A stretch of DNA of 64,000 nucleotides from NCBI GenBank assembly GCA_001466705.2, contig LATX02000133.1, forward strand, positions 434,001 through 498,000, written 5' to 3'. The stretch is from Moniliophthora roreri (Eukaryota; Basidiomycota; Agaricomycetes; Agaricales; Marasmiaceae). This document shows, one piece after another, positions 47,807 to 64,000 of this stretch. A program made the position numbers and the translations under genes. How positions within the stretch are numbered: position 1 is the first letter of the stretch; every line of letters starts with the position of its first letter. The notes under the pieces are model-generated. The model worked only from the letters and a program-made list of their open reading frames with translations, was not told where the DNA came from and searched no databases.

Positions 47807-48640
47807 TTATTTGAGTAGAGTGCGTGATAAACGGTAGACTGGTGGTGAGGAAAAGCCTTTAGGAGAATGGCCGCAAGACTTTGGAGTCGTCGGTGCAGGG
47901 ATATGGGTCCACTTCGCCGATGTGACCGACGTGCCTGAGTCGCTGGACGAGAATGGCTTTTGAGAAGGCCTGAAAGTAGAACGCAGATCGTTCTTGACAG
48001 AAGAAGGGTGCCGTTCGACCTTCACGCTTCGGATAGAGTCGAGACCAAGTGGAATCTCATTGGCAGTGGCTGTCTGCACGCATCACCAATACTGTAGTGC
48101 ATGAATAGAACCAAGGCGTCAAATTTTATGACAGAATCAGCGAATCACTATTGAGACCCTCCGCTTCTAGAACGAATATGGCTTCCAATTTCGAGTCTCG
48201 TGCCAGGATTGGCTGAGCTACCTGGAGTAACGAGGTTCGCTGGACCTGTCAGATGCTTCGATTTTCTTGTCGATTTCATCGATTTCGGATTTCGGATAGC
48301 TTCTAGTTGCTTCGTCGTATTGACAGAGTTTGTTGCAGTAGTATTCAAGGACGGATCTTGCTGAGGCTAAGCGAGGGAAGATGGCATCTAGACCACCCCC
48401 GAACTGACTCTCGGCTCGTGCAGCCAATTGCAATGAGATCTTTTCTGTTGCACACGACATCCTAGAGAAAAATCGCAGGGAAATCAGGTTACCACGCGAC
48501 TCCGACATTGCCTGCTGGTATAATCCCATTAAGATCTTCGTCAACGAAAGAATAAATTGGAAAAGGAAAACGACGGTGGACCGAGGTTCATCACGCCGCG
48601 TTGCCAGCACTGTTCGCTCAGAGTCAGGAAATTGGCGCAT
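47807..48640 (-). CDS. Possible hypothetical protein
   Basis: Two minus-strand segments in plausible order. 48640-48218 has GLYQQAMSESRGNLISLRFF, QLAARAESQFGGGLDAIFPR, SARSVLEYYCNKLCQYDEAT and SEIDEIDKKIEASD (helical, charged). 48079-47807 has EIPLGLDSIRSVKVERHPSS and SGTSVTSAKWTHIPAP. No domain is recognised and the joint is not defined. Confidence 0.3.
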
Positions 48641-48652
48641 GGAAACATCAAC

Positions 48653-49146
48653 TGGATGACTTCCCGTAAGGGATTAATTGCCAAAATTTTGGCAATAATC
48701 GTTTTGAAGTGGCGAGCCGAGCCCGGCAAGGTGGGATGGAACGTCCCATCAGCGAGATTGGTGGTTCTAATTCTAGGGAGGTCGGTACCCCTCCTTAGAT
48801 GGTTTCTCGTGCAATTTTCGCCTTCGTTTGAAATTCCTCGTGATAAAGCGAGCCTAATCCGGTATATGCTCCGTCAGGCGCCCCGTGCTTGAGGGTGGTC
48901 CTCTTGCATGTCTTGGGTCCCTTTACTGACTTAGAATGCATAGGAAGGACAGAGAGTCATGATAGACTTCTCTTGAACAGATTGTTTTCTTGCCGGAGGA
49001 CGACTGGATGGCACGACTAAAAGTACGGAAGGCGGAAAGCATTCGGTGGACCATCAGCTAGTACGAACGAACACGTCAATTAATTTCTTACGGGAAACGA
49101 GAGTGGAGTTTCCAACTGGCAATTAATTCTTACGGGAAGTCATCCA
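48653..49146. repeat. Inverted-repeat pair, possible 494-bp MITE
   Basis: The left arm 48653-48683 (TGGATGACTTCCCGTAAG then ATTAATTGCCA) matches the reverse complement of the right arm 49117-49146 over about 30 bases with one indel and one mismatch. A third, shorter copy of the right-arm motif lies in direct orientation at 49075-49096. A perfect 20-bp palindrome overlaps the inner end of the left arm (48677-48696). No clear target duplication and no coding capacity. Confidence 0.45.
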
Positions 49147-50567
49147 CTGTAGCCACCACCAACACGCCGTGAAGCCGGCGAGCGGCTCCATTCATGGAGA
49201 TACCTCAATGATTGGCTCGGCCTCATTCCCACTCATTCCACCTCCTCGAGACCCTTTCAGCGTTAGATTCCGAGTTACGTTCTGTACGACGCCATCGGTT
49301 GTGCACCTGGTGGACTTGGTGTCGGATTAGCATTGTTGCAGACCTTAACCCGAAGAGACTTTGGTCAGTATGTTTTCCGAGAGAAAGGCAGGATACCTTT
49401 ATGTCTAAATTGGGCCATGCTAAGTTCTTGATCGCGATAGGCAGGTTCAGAGATGAAATTCACCTCGCATGGTCTTCCCCGTTCCTATTGAGGAGAAGAA
49501 AACGACAAAGGTGCAAAAAGATGTAAAGCTTTACGCGAACCAGTTCGATCCTTATGCATATTATCGTGCAACTGCACTAAGCCAGCTGCAGCAAGCTACT
49601 AACCAAGCACTAAGCACCACTCGTCACTTGGGCTCGTGGATGCAAAATCGACGCGGAACCATGGAGAACGGGTCAAGAGGCTTGCCATCCAACGCCGTCA
49701 AATACCTACTTTGAAGCGATGCTCAACGGAGGTTTCATCATTGAAGGCAACGGTCCGACCGGTACAGGCATGGCTTTCATGAAAACCACCAATAGAATTT
49801 TTGAATAATGCGGTTCATTGGCCACATGAGAAACGGAAGATTGAAATGTTCGGGTGAGATCGACGGACAAGTATTTGACGACCATAAGCCCGAGGCTTGC
49901 TGAGAGCAGTGCCTGACCTGGTCCTTATGTGCTAGGTAGCGACTATGCGACCGGAGCTGGACTGTGCGTGCAACAATGCTACGGTGTCCCGTATGTAGGC
50001 TTGGTATTTCTGACAGAACATATGCTTACTGAGTCTTGTAAAATGAAAATCTTCCGATTTTATTGATGCCGAATCTATTGTCTGGATAGAGTGCTGTTAC
50101 AGCTTTATCAATATCAATTAGCACTTACGCGTCTCCTTCCATCTTGTGCTTCTCGAAATCAATTCGGCGAAGCCATGACCGAAGCAAAATGAAATTTACG
50201 TTCAAGGCTCATGATGCATGATGACCCACGAACATGACACCGCATTCCATTCGATGCGTCGCCCCCAGGCTCCGCAACTCTCGCAAGATCAACGTTCAAG
50301 GTTCAACGGTCCTCCCAATCCCCCTCAGTTCAAGATCATTACACTTTATCCTTCCCGCCCACCTGACACAACCCATGCGACTGCTAGATATTTTTATACC
50401 CACCGACGACGGTTTGATCAAAACCACCTGAAGCAATGCCACGATTGGCATGGGAAGCCGATATCTCATTACAGTGACGAGTGTTCAATACCTTCAGCTA
50501 ACCCTGAAGTGAGTAGAATGCTGGATATAATGCATTGAGTCTCAATGGAGGTCATATCGCACCTTCT
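49147..50567. other. Upstream region of the amine oxidase gene, weak ORFs
   Basis: Fragments such as VQKDVKLYANQFDPYAYYRA (49510-49580) and YFEAMLNGGFIIEGNGPTGT (49710-49775) look protein-like but change frame and match no family I know. They may be remnants of a decayed gene. Confidence 0.35.
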
Positions 50568-52411
50568 ATGTTGGTCCTTTTCCTTGGTCTTGGTCTCTCC
50601 CTCCTCTCCAATGTTGCTCAGGCAGTCCCTACACAAGCCAACCACATAGTGCTAATCCTTGGGGGCGGAGTAGCTGGCGTTATTGCTGCCCGGACTCTAC
50701 ATAATCAAGGCATAGACGACTTCTTGATTATTGAGGGAAGAGATGAGTTGGGAGGGAGAATGATGAGCCGCAAGTTGGGCAATTTTACAGTGGAGCTGGG
50801 TGCGAACTGGGTGCAAGGAACACAGACAGGTAGCGGCCCCGCGAATCCAATATTCGAGTTGGCTAATAAGCATGATGTCAAGACTCAATTGAACGACTTG
50901 TATGGTAGCATAAGTAAGTATCTCGCCCATACTAGACGTCATAGACTGACAACTTGTAGCTTATTACAACTCAAAGGGCCCGACCGACTTTTCAGATGAC
51001 GGTAGTGCTGCTGACGAAGACTTTGAGGCCCTGATTGCTGCTGCAGGAGAACGAGTAGGACAGTTGCTCGTCGACCTCAGTGCAAGATCGGGATATTCAC
51101 TCTCAGGCGCCAGACCGCTCACACCAGAGCAACAACTATCCGAGTACTATGACGTGCGTTCCATGGTTCCCCGTCATTCCCAGACTCTTAACTATTTTCT
51201 CCGCATTACGACTTTGAGTACGCTCAAACACCGGAGCAGTCATCCTGGATTGCCAGTGCTCTGGTGCGAAACTCTTTCCTTCATGGTCTAAGTGACTGCT
51301 AACCGCTGCTCAGAACAACAACTACACGTATGCAGTTGATCAAGGTGGCTTCTCCGAGGATAATTTGCTGTTAATTGACCAACGAGGCTTCAAGTACCTC
51401 ATCCAAGCAGAGGCTAAAAGCTTCTTGAAGGCATCGCAAGTACAACTCAGCTCAGTAGTCAAAAATGTGTCATATTCGGATTCTGGAGTGACTGTGACCC
51501 TCAAAGATGGGAAGACGTACAGTGGCTCGTATGCGATATGCACGTTTAGCCTTGGAGTTTTACAATGGAATGACGTGCTATTTGAACCTCCACTTCCAGG
51601 CGAGATCTTCTGTTGATTTCTTTTTTTTAATGTTCATTGACACAAACGTAGGCTGGAAGCAGGAAGCGATTCAGAGTATAGTGATGGCAACATACACAAA
51701 GATATTCTTACGGTTCTCTGAGAAGTTCTGGTTCGATACAGAGGTATGTGTCCCCTTCATTCGTTCATACTAGCAGATTCGCATCCTCCATAGATGGGAC
51801 TATATGCAGATCCCGAACGAGGACGGTATGGAATTTGGCAAAGTTTGGATCACGAAAATTTTCTTCTTGGATCCAAGATCATTTTCGTTACTGTGACTGT
51901 GAGTCAGTCTCGCGTGGATATCTGTGAAACATGTTCAAAACTTGTCATAGGGCGACTTTTCAGAACGCGTTGAAGCACTTCCCGATGATCAAGTACGCGA
52001 CGAGGTACTGGGGGTCTTGAAGAAAATGTTCCCCCACCAGACCCTCCCACACCTGGAAGAGTTCTATCTCCAGCGGTGGCATTCAGATCCACTTTACCGC
52101 GGGTCGTACTCCAATTGGCCACCGTCCTTCTACACGGAGCACCTGGATAACCTTCGAGCAAACGTGGATAACTTGTGGTTTGGGGGCGAGGCGACGTCTT
52201 TCAAGTATTATGGTAAGTACCTTGATTGTATATCGAGACAGTTGTTGACCAACCGAGTTTAGGGTTTCTGCACGGGGCATATTTTGAAGGAGAAAATATC
52301 GCGTCAGAGGTTGCCAAATGTATCAAAGGCGGAGGATGCATCGGTTTAGAGCACACAGAAGCGGTGACGAATGGACATCCGTATCTGAAGCGCTCACTTG
52401 ATGATCTCTGA
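50568..52411 (+). CDS. Secreted flavin amine oxidase (polyamine oxidase-like)
   Basis: FAD-dependent amine oxidase that would oxidise an amine, possibly a polyamine, releasing H2O2. The start at 50568 gives a signal peptide MLVLFLGLGLSLLSNVAQA. The first upstream codons of the open frame lack an ATG. The dinucleotide fold follows: HIVLILGGGVAGVIAARTL, IIEGRDELGGRM and VELGANWVQGTQT. Later exons have YAVDQGGFSEDNLLLIDQRG, YAICTFSLGVLQWNDVLFEP, WKQEAIQSIVMATYTKIFLR and FPHQTLPHLEEFYLQRWHSD, then the C-terminal FAD site NLWFGGEATSFKYYG-FLHGAYFEGENIA. It ends HPYLKRSLDDL. About seven short introns; roughly 480 residues, normal for the family. Convergent with the condensin gene, 143 bases between stops. 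Confidence 0.9.
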
Positions 52412-52554
52412 CCTGGATAAATCATATTACGATTCGCGTATATTACATACTTTGATACCCATATACCTTATACAAGAGGAAATACTCAGACAGATACGAA
52501 GCTCGCTGTAAAACAACCATAACGCTACAAGGGGAAAAAAAAAGTTGAAAATGG

Positions 52555-55500
52555 CTAGTCTTCTACAGGTAGATAGTTCACCTCATCTTCCGAATCACTA
52601 TCCTTGATGTATAGACGACTAACAGCATTGGTAGCGGGCCGGGTATCATCGTCGGGATCCGAATCAAGTAGTTCTATGACTTCTCTAATGAAGCAAGCAG
52701 AAGATGTCAGGAACCGGACATTAACGCTAACATCGGACATTGACGCACCTGGGTTCCTTGAGGGTCTGGGGTGTACTTTGTTCGTATTCCTCAACATCCC
52801 AGAGGGGTAGAGACATGATGCGACTGGTCCTTTTGGCAGATTATATGTCAGCACGATCACGGATTAGACAGGGTTAGGCAGAATCTTACGCTCGCTCAGG
52901 CATTCGTCTACCGCATTCTATCTCAGCGCAACGTCTCGAAGGCCCTGAACTATCTGAATCCCTTTCATCCGAGTCCGAGTATGAAATGCGTTGCTTCCTA
53001 CACCCGTAGTGAGTAGCCTCGCGAGAACCTATGTGAGAGCCACATACTTGGCGGTGCGCTTTCCGCGCATTGCTAAGTTCAAGGGTACGTCGTCATCCAT
53101 AGCAACGGAAATGACGCTATTTGACCTGTATATAGAATATTTAGAAAATAGACATTCATCTTCGGGACGACTCGCCGTTTCCTCTTCCTCGTCGGTTGTT
53201 CTTCGTCTTCAAAAGCAATGGAAGTCACAAAGTCTCGCACTTCTTGGTGCTCTTCCATGTTCATCCATTCCTCGTCATCCAAGTCCTGTAGTTGACCTTT
53301 GTAAGTCTTCAGCAGCTTTTCCTCAAAGCTCTTGAATGCTCGGTTTGGTCGTGATTCTCGGGGTGGGCGAGCCTATGTTGCAGGTGATGTTGTGATTCTG
53401 CCAAAGTAAAACGAAACTCACACTACGTAGTGCATCCGTGAATACTTTGAGGTGTTTAATCTTGTCGTCATCGACAGTTTTGGGTAGATTCAACTTGGGC
53501 AATAGTTGGAACAATGTTTTAATGCCATCCTCTAAAGCAAAAAAAAAAAAAAAAGAAAAGTTGCGTTGAGGGCTCATTATTTGCGAAAATTGGATAGTGA
53601 ACATCCTCTCACTATCTTTTACGCATGACGGCTTGGAAAGCTCCTTCACGATCATAATCGCCACGTCAATGTGCAGATCTTTGTTGTCTTTTGCACTAAT
53701 TATCATGGATGTGAGTCAGCAGGAAGCTTGTCGAGGGACGGTACTAGTAGTACTTACGAGACCTTTGACCGAGTAGGATTCGTCCATTCTACCAGGATCG
53801 ATCCGATTTGGAAAAGGGTAACCATCTTTTCGTCATCATCTTTGGACTTACAACGACTTAGTTCGCCGAATATCTCGATGAGAACCTACGACCACACATA
53901 TGATAAGCAACCTTTGCTTGCATGAATGAAGTGGCTCTTACGCACGGACTTCAATAACACCTGGTTTTGGATACAAAAATAGCGCGGTAAGAAGAACGCT
54001 AGGATTTGAGACACTTTTGGGTTCCTAGTTACTAAAAATAGCGCGGTAAGAAGAACGCTAGGATTTGAGACACTTTTGGGTTCCGAGAGTAACTAGGCTC
54101 AAAGTAGCAAAGCACGAGCATTTTTAGAAGCTGAAAGTGAAGTCAGCAAGTGCAGCCATCATGAAAGATAAGAAAGTACTGTTTCGTTCACTAAAATGCT
54201 ATGTAGGAGCAGTCTTGCCACACCTAAACAAATTACTGCGTCAATTTCAGCTGAGTTTATAGGGCTGAGAAGGTCATCGCTGAATAATTGTGTAAAGAAC
54301 TCCGCCTGGAAAAAGCACCTGTAAACTTTCTCAATTATATCGAGAGAACTTCCATACTTACATTGTAGCCCTCGACGGCGAGAAAAGATTGTTTGTAATG
54401 CGACAGTATGTCGAATATCATCTCTATGTACCTCAATCTCAATTCTTCAGGAGTGTCAAGGCTCTGAGCGTGATGGATGCAGAATCTCAATCGATCCTTG
54501 GCCATTCGCTGTGGCAGTGTATTAACTTTATAATTCTCGTCAAATCAGACAAAGCACACCTTGGAGATGAGACACATCCGACCCAAACAAATAATAGCCT
54601 TCTCCTGGAACTCTAGCTCTTTGCGTTCAAGGCAGGGTCGGACTAATTCTATCCACACCCCATTAAGAGTGGAGTTGTTATCAAGAATCTGTAGATGAAC
54701 GCGTGGGTTGGGTTCGCTTTGAATGCCTAATAACCTACACACCTCATCGACTCGCTCTAAGAGGTCAGCAACGAGCACCAAACACTTGAACTCGACTTCA
54801 TCGGCACACTGCTGTTCTTCAGGTGACATGTTTTCCTGAGTCTTACTCTTTGAACTTCGCGGTGTTTGTGCAATGCTTGCGAGACACGCTTCAGGATCAG
54901 GTTCCTTTCTCTGAAAATTATCACGTTGTCTCAGAATGAATAGTCGAGAGAACTTACGGGGTTGTCATCAACGCTATGCTCGTCTCGATCACGAAGATTG
55001 TGGACGATCTCTACAACGGTGCATATAAAGTCCCTCGGATCAGGAATCAGACTTCTGAGAACGTCGAGAGACAGGGAAACAAGTTTCTCCGAAAGAACCC
55101 CCGACGACAACATTGTTCCTGGCAGATTTTAGTTCAGTTCCGACGCCGGAACTTAAGGATCCTTCTACTTACGCATGAGTCGCGACATCTCCGGCATGTA
55201 TTCTAACTGCACGGCTATCGTTAGCATCTCCTCAAGGCAAAGTTGACATTCATCAATGTCGTCATCCAGGCAAGTGCGCTGCTCGTCGTCTAGAACGGAA
55301 TACTCGCCTTGCCCTACCTCCATCATTGTGACAAGTGCGTCATGAGCGTGCTCGATACATGCACAGAGCCTTGGAGTTTCTGGCAACACCCCTTCCCGGA
55401 TATCGTGGTTCTCGCGTTCGGTACAGTAATCGATGACTGCCCGAGCTAGTAAGAGCTTTTCAGCTGACACGGAATCCCAATACTGTGCTGTGTGCCATGA

Positions 55501-56911
55501 AAGTCAAAATCTGAGGAAATGTTGTATTCAACTTATGATCGTACCATCAAACTCCAATTCCGCAATTAATTTCGGTCGGGCGTCCATAACACCTTGTACT
55601 GCCATTCTAGCCACTTCACCTTCACGTACCCCAAATACTTTCACCAGCTCCAGCAACTTGACTTTGGCGGTAAGATCTATCTCCTCGCCATCTTCATCGT
55701 CATCCGCTAGATCCTCCGCCACTTTGTCCATCCAACTTCCCATCAACAAACAGGCAGCGGCCTGTACGTTTTGGTCGCGATCACGCACCCCGTTCTTAAC
55801 AATCATTACCCTCTGGTCGAGACTTAGCCGCATCGGATGGGTCGGTCCTTTACCAAATCGAGCACCTAAGTGTTTTCCGAGGATTTCATGGTAGACGACT
55901 TTTCGGATTCTGTCGACTGTATCGCGCGTTCGCTCGAGGATTTCAGGAAGAAATGTCACGTTGACGGGAATTGTGGCGAGGATAGCATGTCGGACGTCAC
56001 TGAAAATGAAACAACATTTTCATCAGAAATATCGCCACGGTGTAACGCACAAGCCACGTACGGCGAGGGGTCAGTCATGGTGTGTTTGAGCAACTCAATC
56101 AACGTCAAGTCGTCAACTATTGGAACTAGCTTGCATAGGGCGATTGCTGCCTGAACGCGAACTGATATATCCTTGTCACGCAGTCGGTTCACTAGCGCAT
56201 CCTGCATCTCTTGAAGGATTTGGGCGCTATCCCATGGTCAGCGCGTATGACATCCTTGACATCGGCAGGGCTCACTCTATTTCCCCCATTCCAAACATAA
56301 TTTCAGCGCAAAGCTGACAGACTCGGAATCGAACTACATTAATGGATGAACCAAAACCACTTCGCAGTTCATGTATCAGGCTCTCGGTGAGTCGTGACGC
56401 CGCAGTATCCATATTGAGCGAGTCGTAATGTTCCCCATGTTCCTCATCTCCAATACTGTCTAAGACTGTTTGAAAGATTGGAAATATATCAGGAACTTGA
56501 AAACGAGTAAACTGCACCTTTTTGGTTCATGAAGCGTATATAGCCACCGATGAATTTTATCGCTCTGTCTGCTTGCGAAGCTCCCTTTTTGAAGTCTATA
56601 ATTTTGCTCAATACCTCAATGAGAATGTTTTTGAATGCTCTTTCCCCGATGGGGTCTTCTTCCCCTCTGTTTAGTGCGATTTGTTGAACGATGCCAGAAT
56701 GAATGGTGAAGAGTGATGCGTAGAGTCTGGTGCGATTATCTTCAGATATATCTTGAGCTTCTTGAAATATAGCCATGACCTTGCGACGCAATTGTCCAAG
56801 GGCAGATTGACATTGGGCCATGGCGTTGAAAGGCGCGTCGAACGGTTGAGCGCCAATTTCCAAACGTGTGACCGTGCCCGTGACTGCGTCGCTGTGGCTG
56901 TGTAGTCCCAT
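52555..56911 (-). CDS. YCG1: Condensin subunit 3 (Ycg1/Cnd3/CAP-G), HEAT-repeat protein
   Basis: HEAT-repeat subunit of condensin, which binds DNA and the kleisin Brn1 in mitotic chromosome compaction. N-terminal exons have LGQLRRKVMAIFQEAQDISE, YASLFTIHSGIVQQIALNRG, AIKFIGGYIRF and VPDIFPIFQTVLDSIGDEEH. HEAT repeats follow: MQDALVNRLRDKDISVRVQA, FLPEILERTRDTVDRIRKVV, MRLSLDQRVMIVKNGVRDRD, KVAEDLADDDEDGEEIDLTA. Later come EFFTQLFSDDLLSPINSAEI, RNPKVSQILAFFLPRYF, VLIEIFGELSRCKSKDDDEK and an acidic C-terminus with DSDSEDEVNYLPVED. At least fifteen short introns. The start may be 56911 or the in-frame ATG at 56824. A 51-bp exact tandem duplication sits in an exon at 53975-54084; unless the intervening 62 nt is spliced, the frame stops there. 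Divergent from PRP16. Confidence 0.85.
53975..54084. repeat. 51-bp perfect tandem duplication inside a condensin exon
   Basis: Bases 53975-54025 and 54034-54084 are identical over 51 bp with an 8-base spacer TAGTTACT, a period of 59. On the coding strand each copy encodes RNPKVSQILAFFLPRYF. Copy 54034-54084 is followed by TAG in frame; copy 53975-54025 leads correctly into CIQNQVLLKS and the next GTGCGT intron. A 62-nt segment 54093-54032 begins GTTACT and ends TTTTTAG; removing it restores the frame with one residue fewer than the inferred ancestral exon. Confidence 0.9.
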
Positions 56912-56956
56912 CTTCGTCGAGGACCCAAATCAGCCTGGCCTTTTCGACTTTGCAAA
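56825..56956. promoter_or_regulatory. Shared divergent promoter of condensin YCG1 and PRP16
   Basis: The two head-to-head start codons are 45 bases apart if condensin starts at 56911, or 132 if it starts at 56824. Both genes must be driven from this segment or from inside each other's 5' end. No TATA box is visible. Confidence 0.45.
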
Positions 56957-61871
<4,915 letters not shown>

Positions 61872-62283
61872 CGAGATGTCACATTTATCACTGTACCTAT
61901 TTATTGTAGCATATCATCTGTAACACGGAAGCATACGTTTATAGAAGAGTTGAATTCCCTGTGAAGTTGTTTCTGATTCTATGAGTTTTGGTCGCCTTCA
62001 GCATCTTCATGATCCATTTTTTAAATCAATCTCCGTGAATGTTTTAGTCCTTGTATCGGAATATACACATATCATGTACGATCTTTCGGCCACTCCTCTA
62101 GTCGTGCAGGTCTAGCATATCATACCTGGAGATGTCCCTTCATTCGTCATTGCTCCCCCATTTCCAATTTCATCCCCTTCCTCGTCAACTTCCCCGGACC
62201 CCTCAACTTTCATCGTTCTGATTAGCGTCTTCGTCCCCATTGGTTTCAATGACCAGGTTCACGGCTTCCAGATCCGATAAATT
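61872..62283. other. Prp16 3' flank
   Basis: About 410 bases with no coding signal. It lies between the Prp16 stop and the tail of the F-box pseudogene on the opposite strand. Confidence 0.4.
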
Positions 62284-63950
62284 CTACGAAATGACGCATT
62301 GTGTACCACGTTGTGCTAGTACGCGTACACGGTCTGTGAAAGAACTCCGCACAGTCTCTCCAGTAGACTGAACGATAGGCGTCACCTGGACACCTCCATT
62401 CATAGTTGTGATGCTTCTAGATTCCAACGAAGTGAGAATCCTGTGTATCGTGTCAGACCCAGAGTCCAACGAGGTTGGTCCACATTGTTCGCGTATCGAG
62501 AAGCTTCTCCAAGCTTGGGACCAGCACAATCGAATTGATGGAGTCATCCCCTGGGGCTTCGAGGCGAGAAAGGAGACGGGAACATGCCTTGACTACCTTC
62601 GTCTGACAGCTCAAGTGACCGCAGTTCAGGAGTCAGGCTCAAGACTTCCGCAATAAATTCTGCCGAAATGATGCATTTATGATCCAGCAAGGACAGATGC
62701 TTCAATGGACAGGAACTACGTCCGAGCATGTCCATGAAAGATGTGGCATTCCATTGATATGTCTTCGCGTATATGGAACGGTTGTTGAGATGAAGACATT
62801 CAAGCGAAGGAAAATGAAAGAACTCCCATGCCAAGCTGAGACATCCGTTGCCTGCGACGCGTAGAGTACGCAGCTTCGATGATACTGCAAGAGCGTTTAG
62901 TGGGTGCGCCCAATCGGTCACTCTTCGAATATCCAGCAATCGAGATTTGGACAGCATCCGATGACATTGACGCTCAAGCCTCAACGAAGTCAGGCCGTCA
63001 CGCGAGGTAAAACTCGTCTGACGTTTCCCCCATGAAATTGGCGACAATCTCTGTCGGCCTCCCGGCTTGGCGCATCTTGCTTCAGAACCAAGATGTTCGT
63101 GAAGTAATACTGCGGGAAATACTGTCTTCGAAGGAACGCAGGAGTGGCAGCGATATGCGAGAGTCCATGTCAAAGAATAATTCTTCCTCGAACTCCATGT
63201 CGGAGAGCAACTCGTCTTCGAGTTTCATGTAAAGTACCTCACAACGAGGCAAGCCCTCGAACAAGGTAAAGGGAGCAGTCTTCCCTGCGGAACCCAAATA
63301 GTCGGATGGCGTTATACCGCGTATCTCCGTATCCTGCTTCCCATCGCGCGTCGAAACCCTGAGAGGTGAGTTGAAGGTAAAGTTCCAGATTTCGTATAGT
63401 AGATCTTAAGTCGCGCGCAGACATCCCGTTTAAGGCAGTAAAAGTCTACGCTGATCGAAATTCAGAGGTGAGGGAAGTGACACCCGTTTCCGATGAGCGG
63501 AAACTCGGGATAGGATGTAGGGAGGAGCAAACACCGTTCTTGCCTTGTATCCAATGGAAAGTGATTATTCCTCTGACAAGCACACGTATTCCCATAACCG
63601 ATTCTAGGACTTGCGCAGGGATTCGATGAACGGGAGCAAATCAGATTCGGCACTCTGCAATCTGCCTTTTCAGGGCATCTCTTTCCTTTCGCAAGCTCTC
63701 CACGACTCTCTGCTGCTTCTCCAACTCTTCGTCGTATCATTTCAGCTCTGCTTCTTGCTTCTTCTTCTTCGAGAGCGGCAGTTGTCTGCGCCAGTTCTAC
63801 CGGCGAAGGAAAATTGTTCTGGCGGAGTGCTTCAGGAGCAACGGGAGGGTGTTGTAGTCTGGTGGTGAATTCGTGCTTGTATTTGTCGCATAGTAGGATG
63901 TGACGCAACTCATTTGTGTTCAGCGCTGGCGTAGGATATGGAACTGCGAA
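62284..63950 (-). pseudogene. Decayed F-box/LRR gene near the right edge
   Basis: The N-terminal part reads LRHILLCDKYKHEFTTRLQH and PEALRQNNFPSPVELAQTTA, typical of agaricomycete F-box openings, without an ATG in this frame. The expected coiled coil YDEELEKQQRVVESLRKERD continues in a different frame after a TGA. RQIAECRI is followed by another TGA and then FAPVHRIPAQVLE (F-box core). Downstream fragments (FDARWEAGYGDTRYNAIRLF; LPRCEVLYMKLEDELLSDME) alternate frames. An LRR-like block at 62544-63040 (LAVSSKLRTLRVAGNGCLSL, FHFPSLECLHLNNRSIYAK, SSCPLKHLSLLDHKCI, LTPELRSLELSDEGSQ) stays open, and C-terminal text continues in yet another frame to 62284. Some switches could be introns, but the TGA codons inside the coiled coil indicate decay. 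Confidence 0.65.
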
Positions 63951-64000
63951 AATTGCAGATCATAACCTCATTCGCCTCACGAAAATTGCAGCGAAACATA

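Overview
The window is nuclear DNA of a filamentous basidiomycete, most likely an Agaricomycete. The genes are dense and cut by many 45-65 nt GT-AG introns. Housekeeping genes alternate with basidiomycete-type accessory families: F-box/LRR genes, an uncharacterised GDQYND-type family and a fungal secreted protein family. No rRNA, tRNA, CRISPR array or prokaryotic feature was found. CDS coordinates run from start to stop codon and include introns.

Left part (1-28 kb), accessory-rich. An old yellow enzyme gene runs off the left edge. Two complete copies (3.7-5.8 kb and 8.2-10.4 kb) and one decayed copy (20.1-20.6 kb) of the GDQYND family follow. Between the complete copies lies a 1.2 kb non-autonomous hAT-type element with 23-bp terminal inverted repeats, a perfect 8-bp target duplication and a second inverted-repeat element nested inside it. 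The same part holds a broken F-box gene, a serine/proline-rich hypothetical protein, a secreted-protein gene (14.3-15.6 kb) whose decayed paralogue sits at 25.2-25.5 kb, an aminoglycoside-phosphotransferase-like pseudogene and a basidiomycete orphan-family gene. Ctr9 of the Paf1 complex (21.1-24.9 kb) interrupts this. An F-box/LRR gene with a one-base homopolymer frameshift (25.7-27.4 kb) and a short F-box-like fragment follow.

Middle part (28-46 kb), mostly housekeeping: a Sec4/Rab8 GTPase, actin-related protein 5 of INO80, a Dbf2/Sid2-type NDR kinase with an unusual repeat in its N-terminus, mitochondrial ribosomal protein mL38 and a FYVE-finger protein. Stretches at 32.6-36 kb and 38.1-41 kb have only weak hypothetical ORFs.

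Right part (46-64 kb): a gene-poor stretch with an assembly ambiguity and an inverted-repeat pair, then a secreted flavin amine oxidase. The condensin subunit Ycg1/CAP-G and the splicing helicase Prp16 are divergently transcribed from a very short shared promoter. A decayed F-box gene runs toward the right edge.

The most interesting observation is a perfect 51-bp tandem duplication (59-bp period) inside a condensin exon. Read straight through, it stops the protein. A 62-nt GT-AG segment created by the duplication would restore the frame if spliced, so this is either a broken allele, an assembly artefact or a newborn intron. The second is the GDQYND family and its local duplication and decay around transposon debris.
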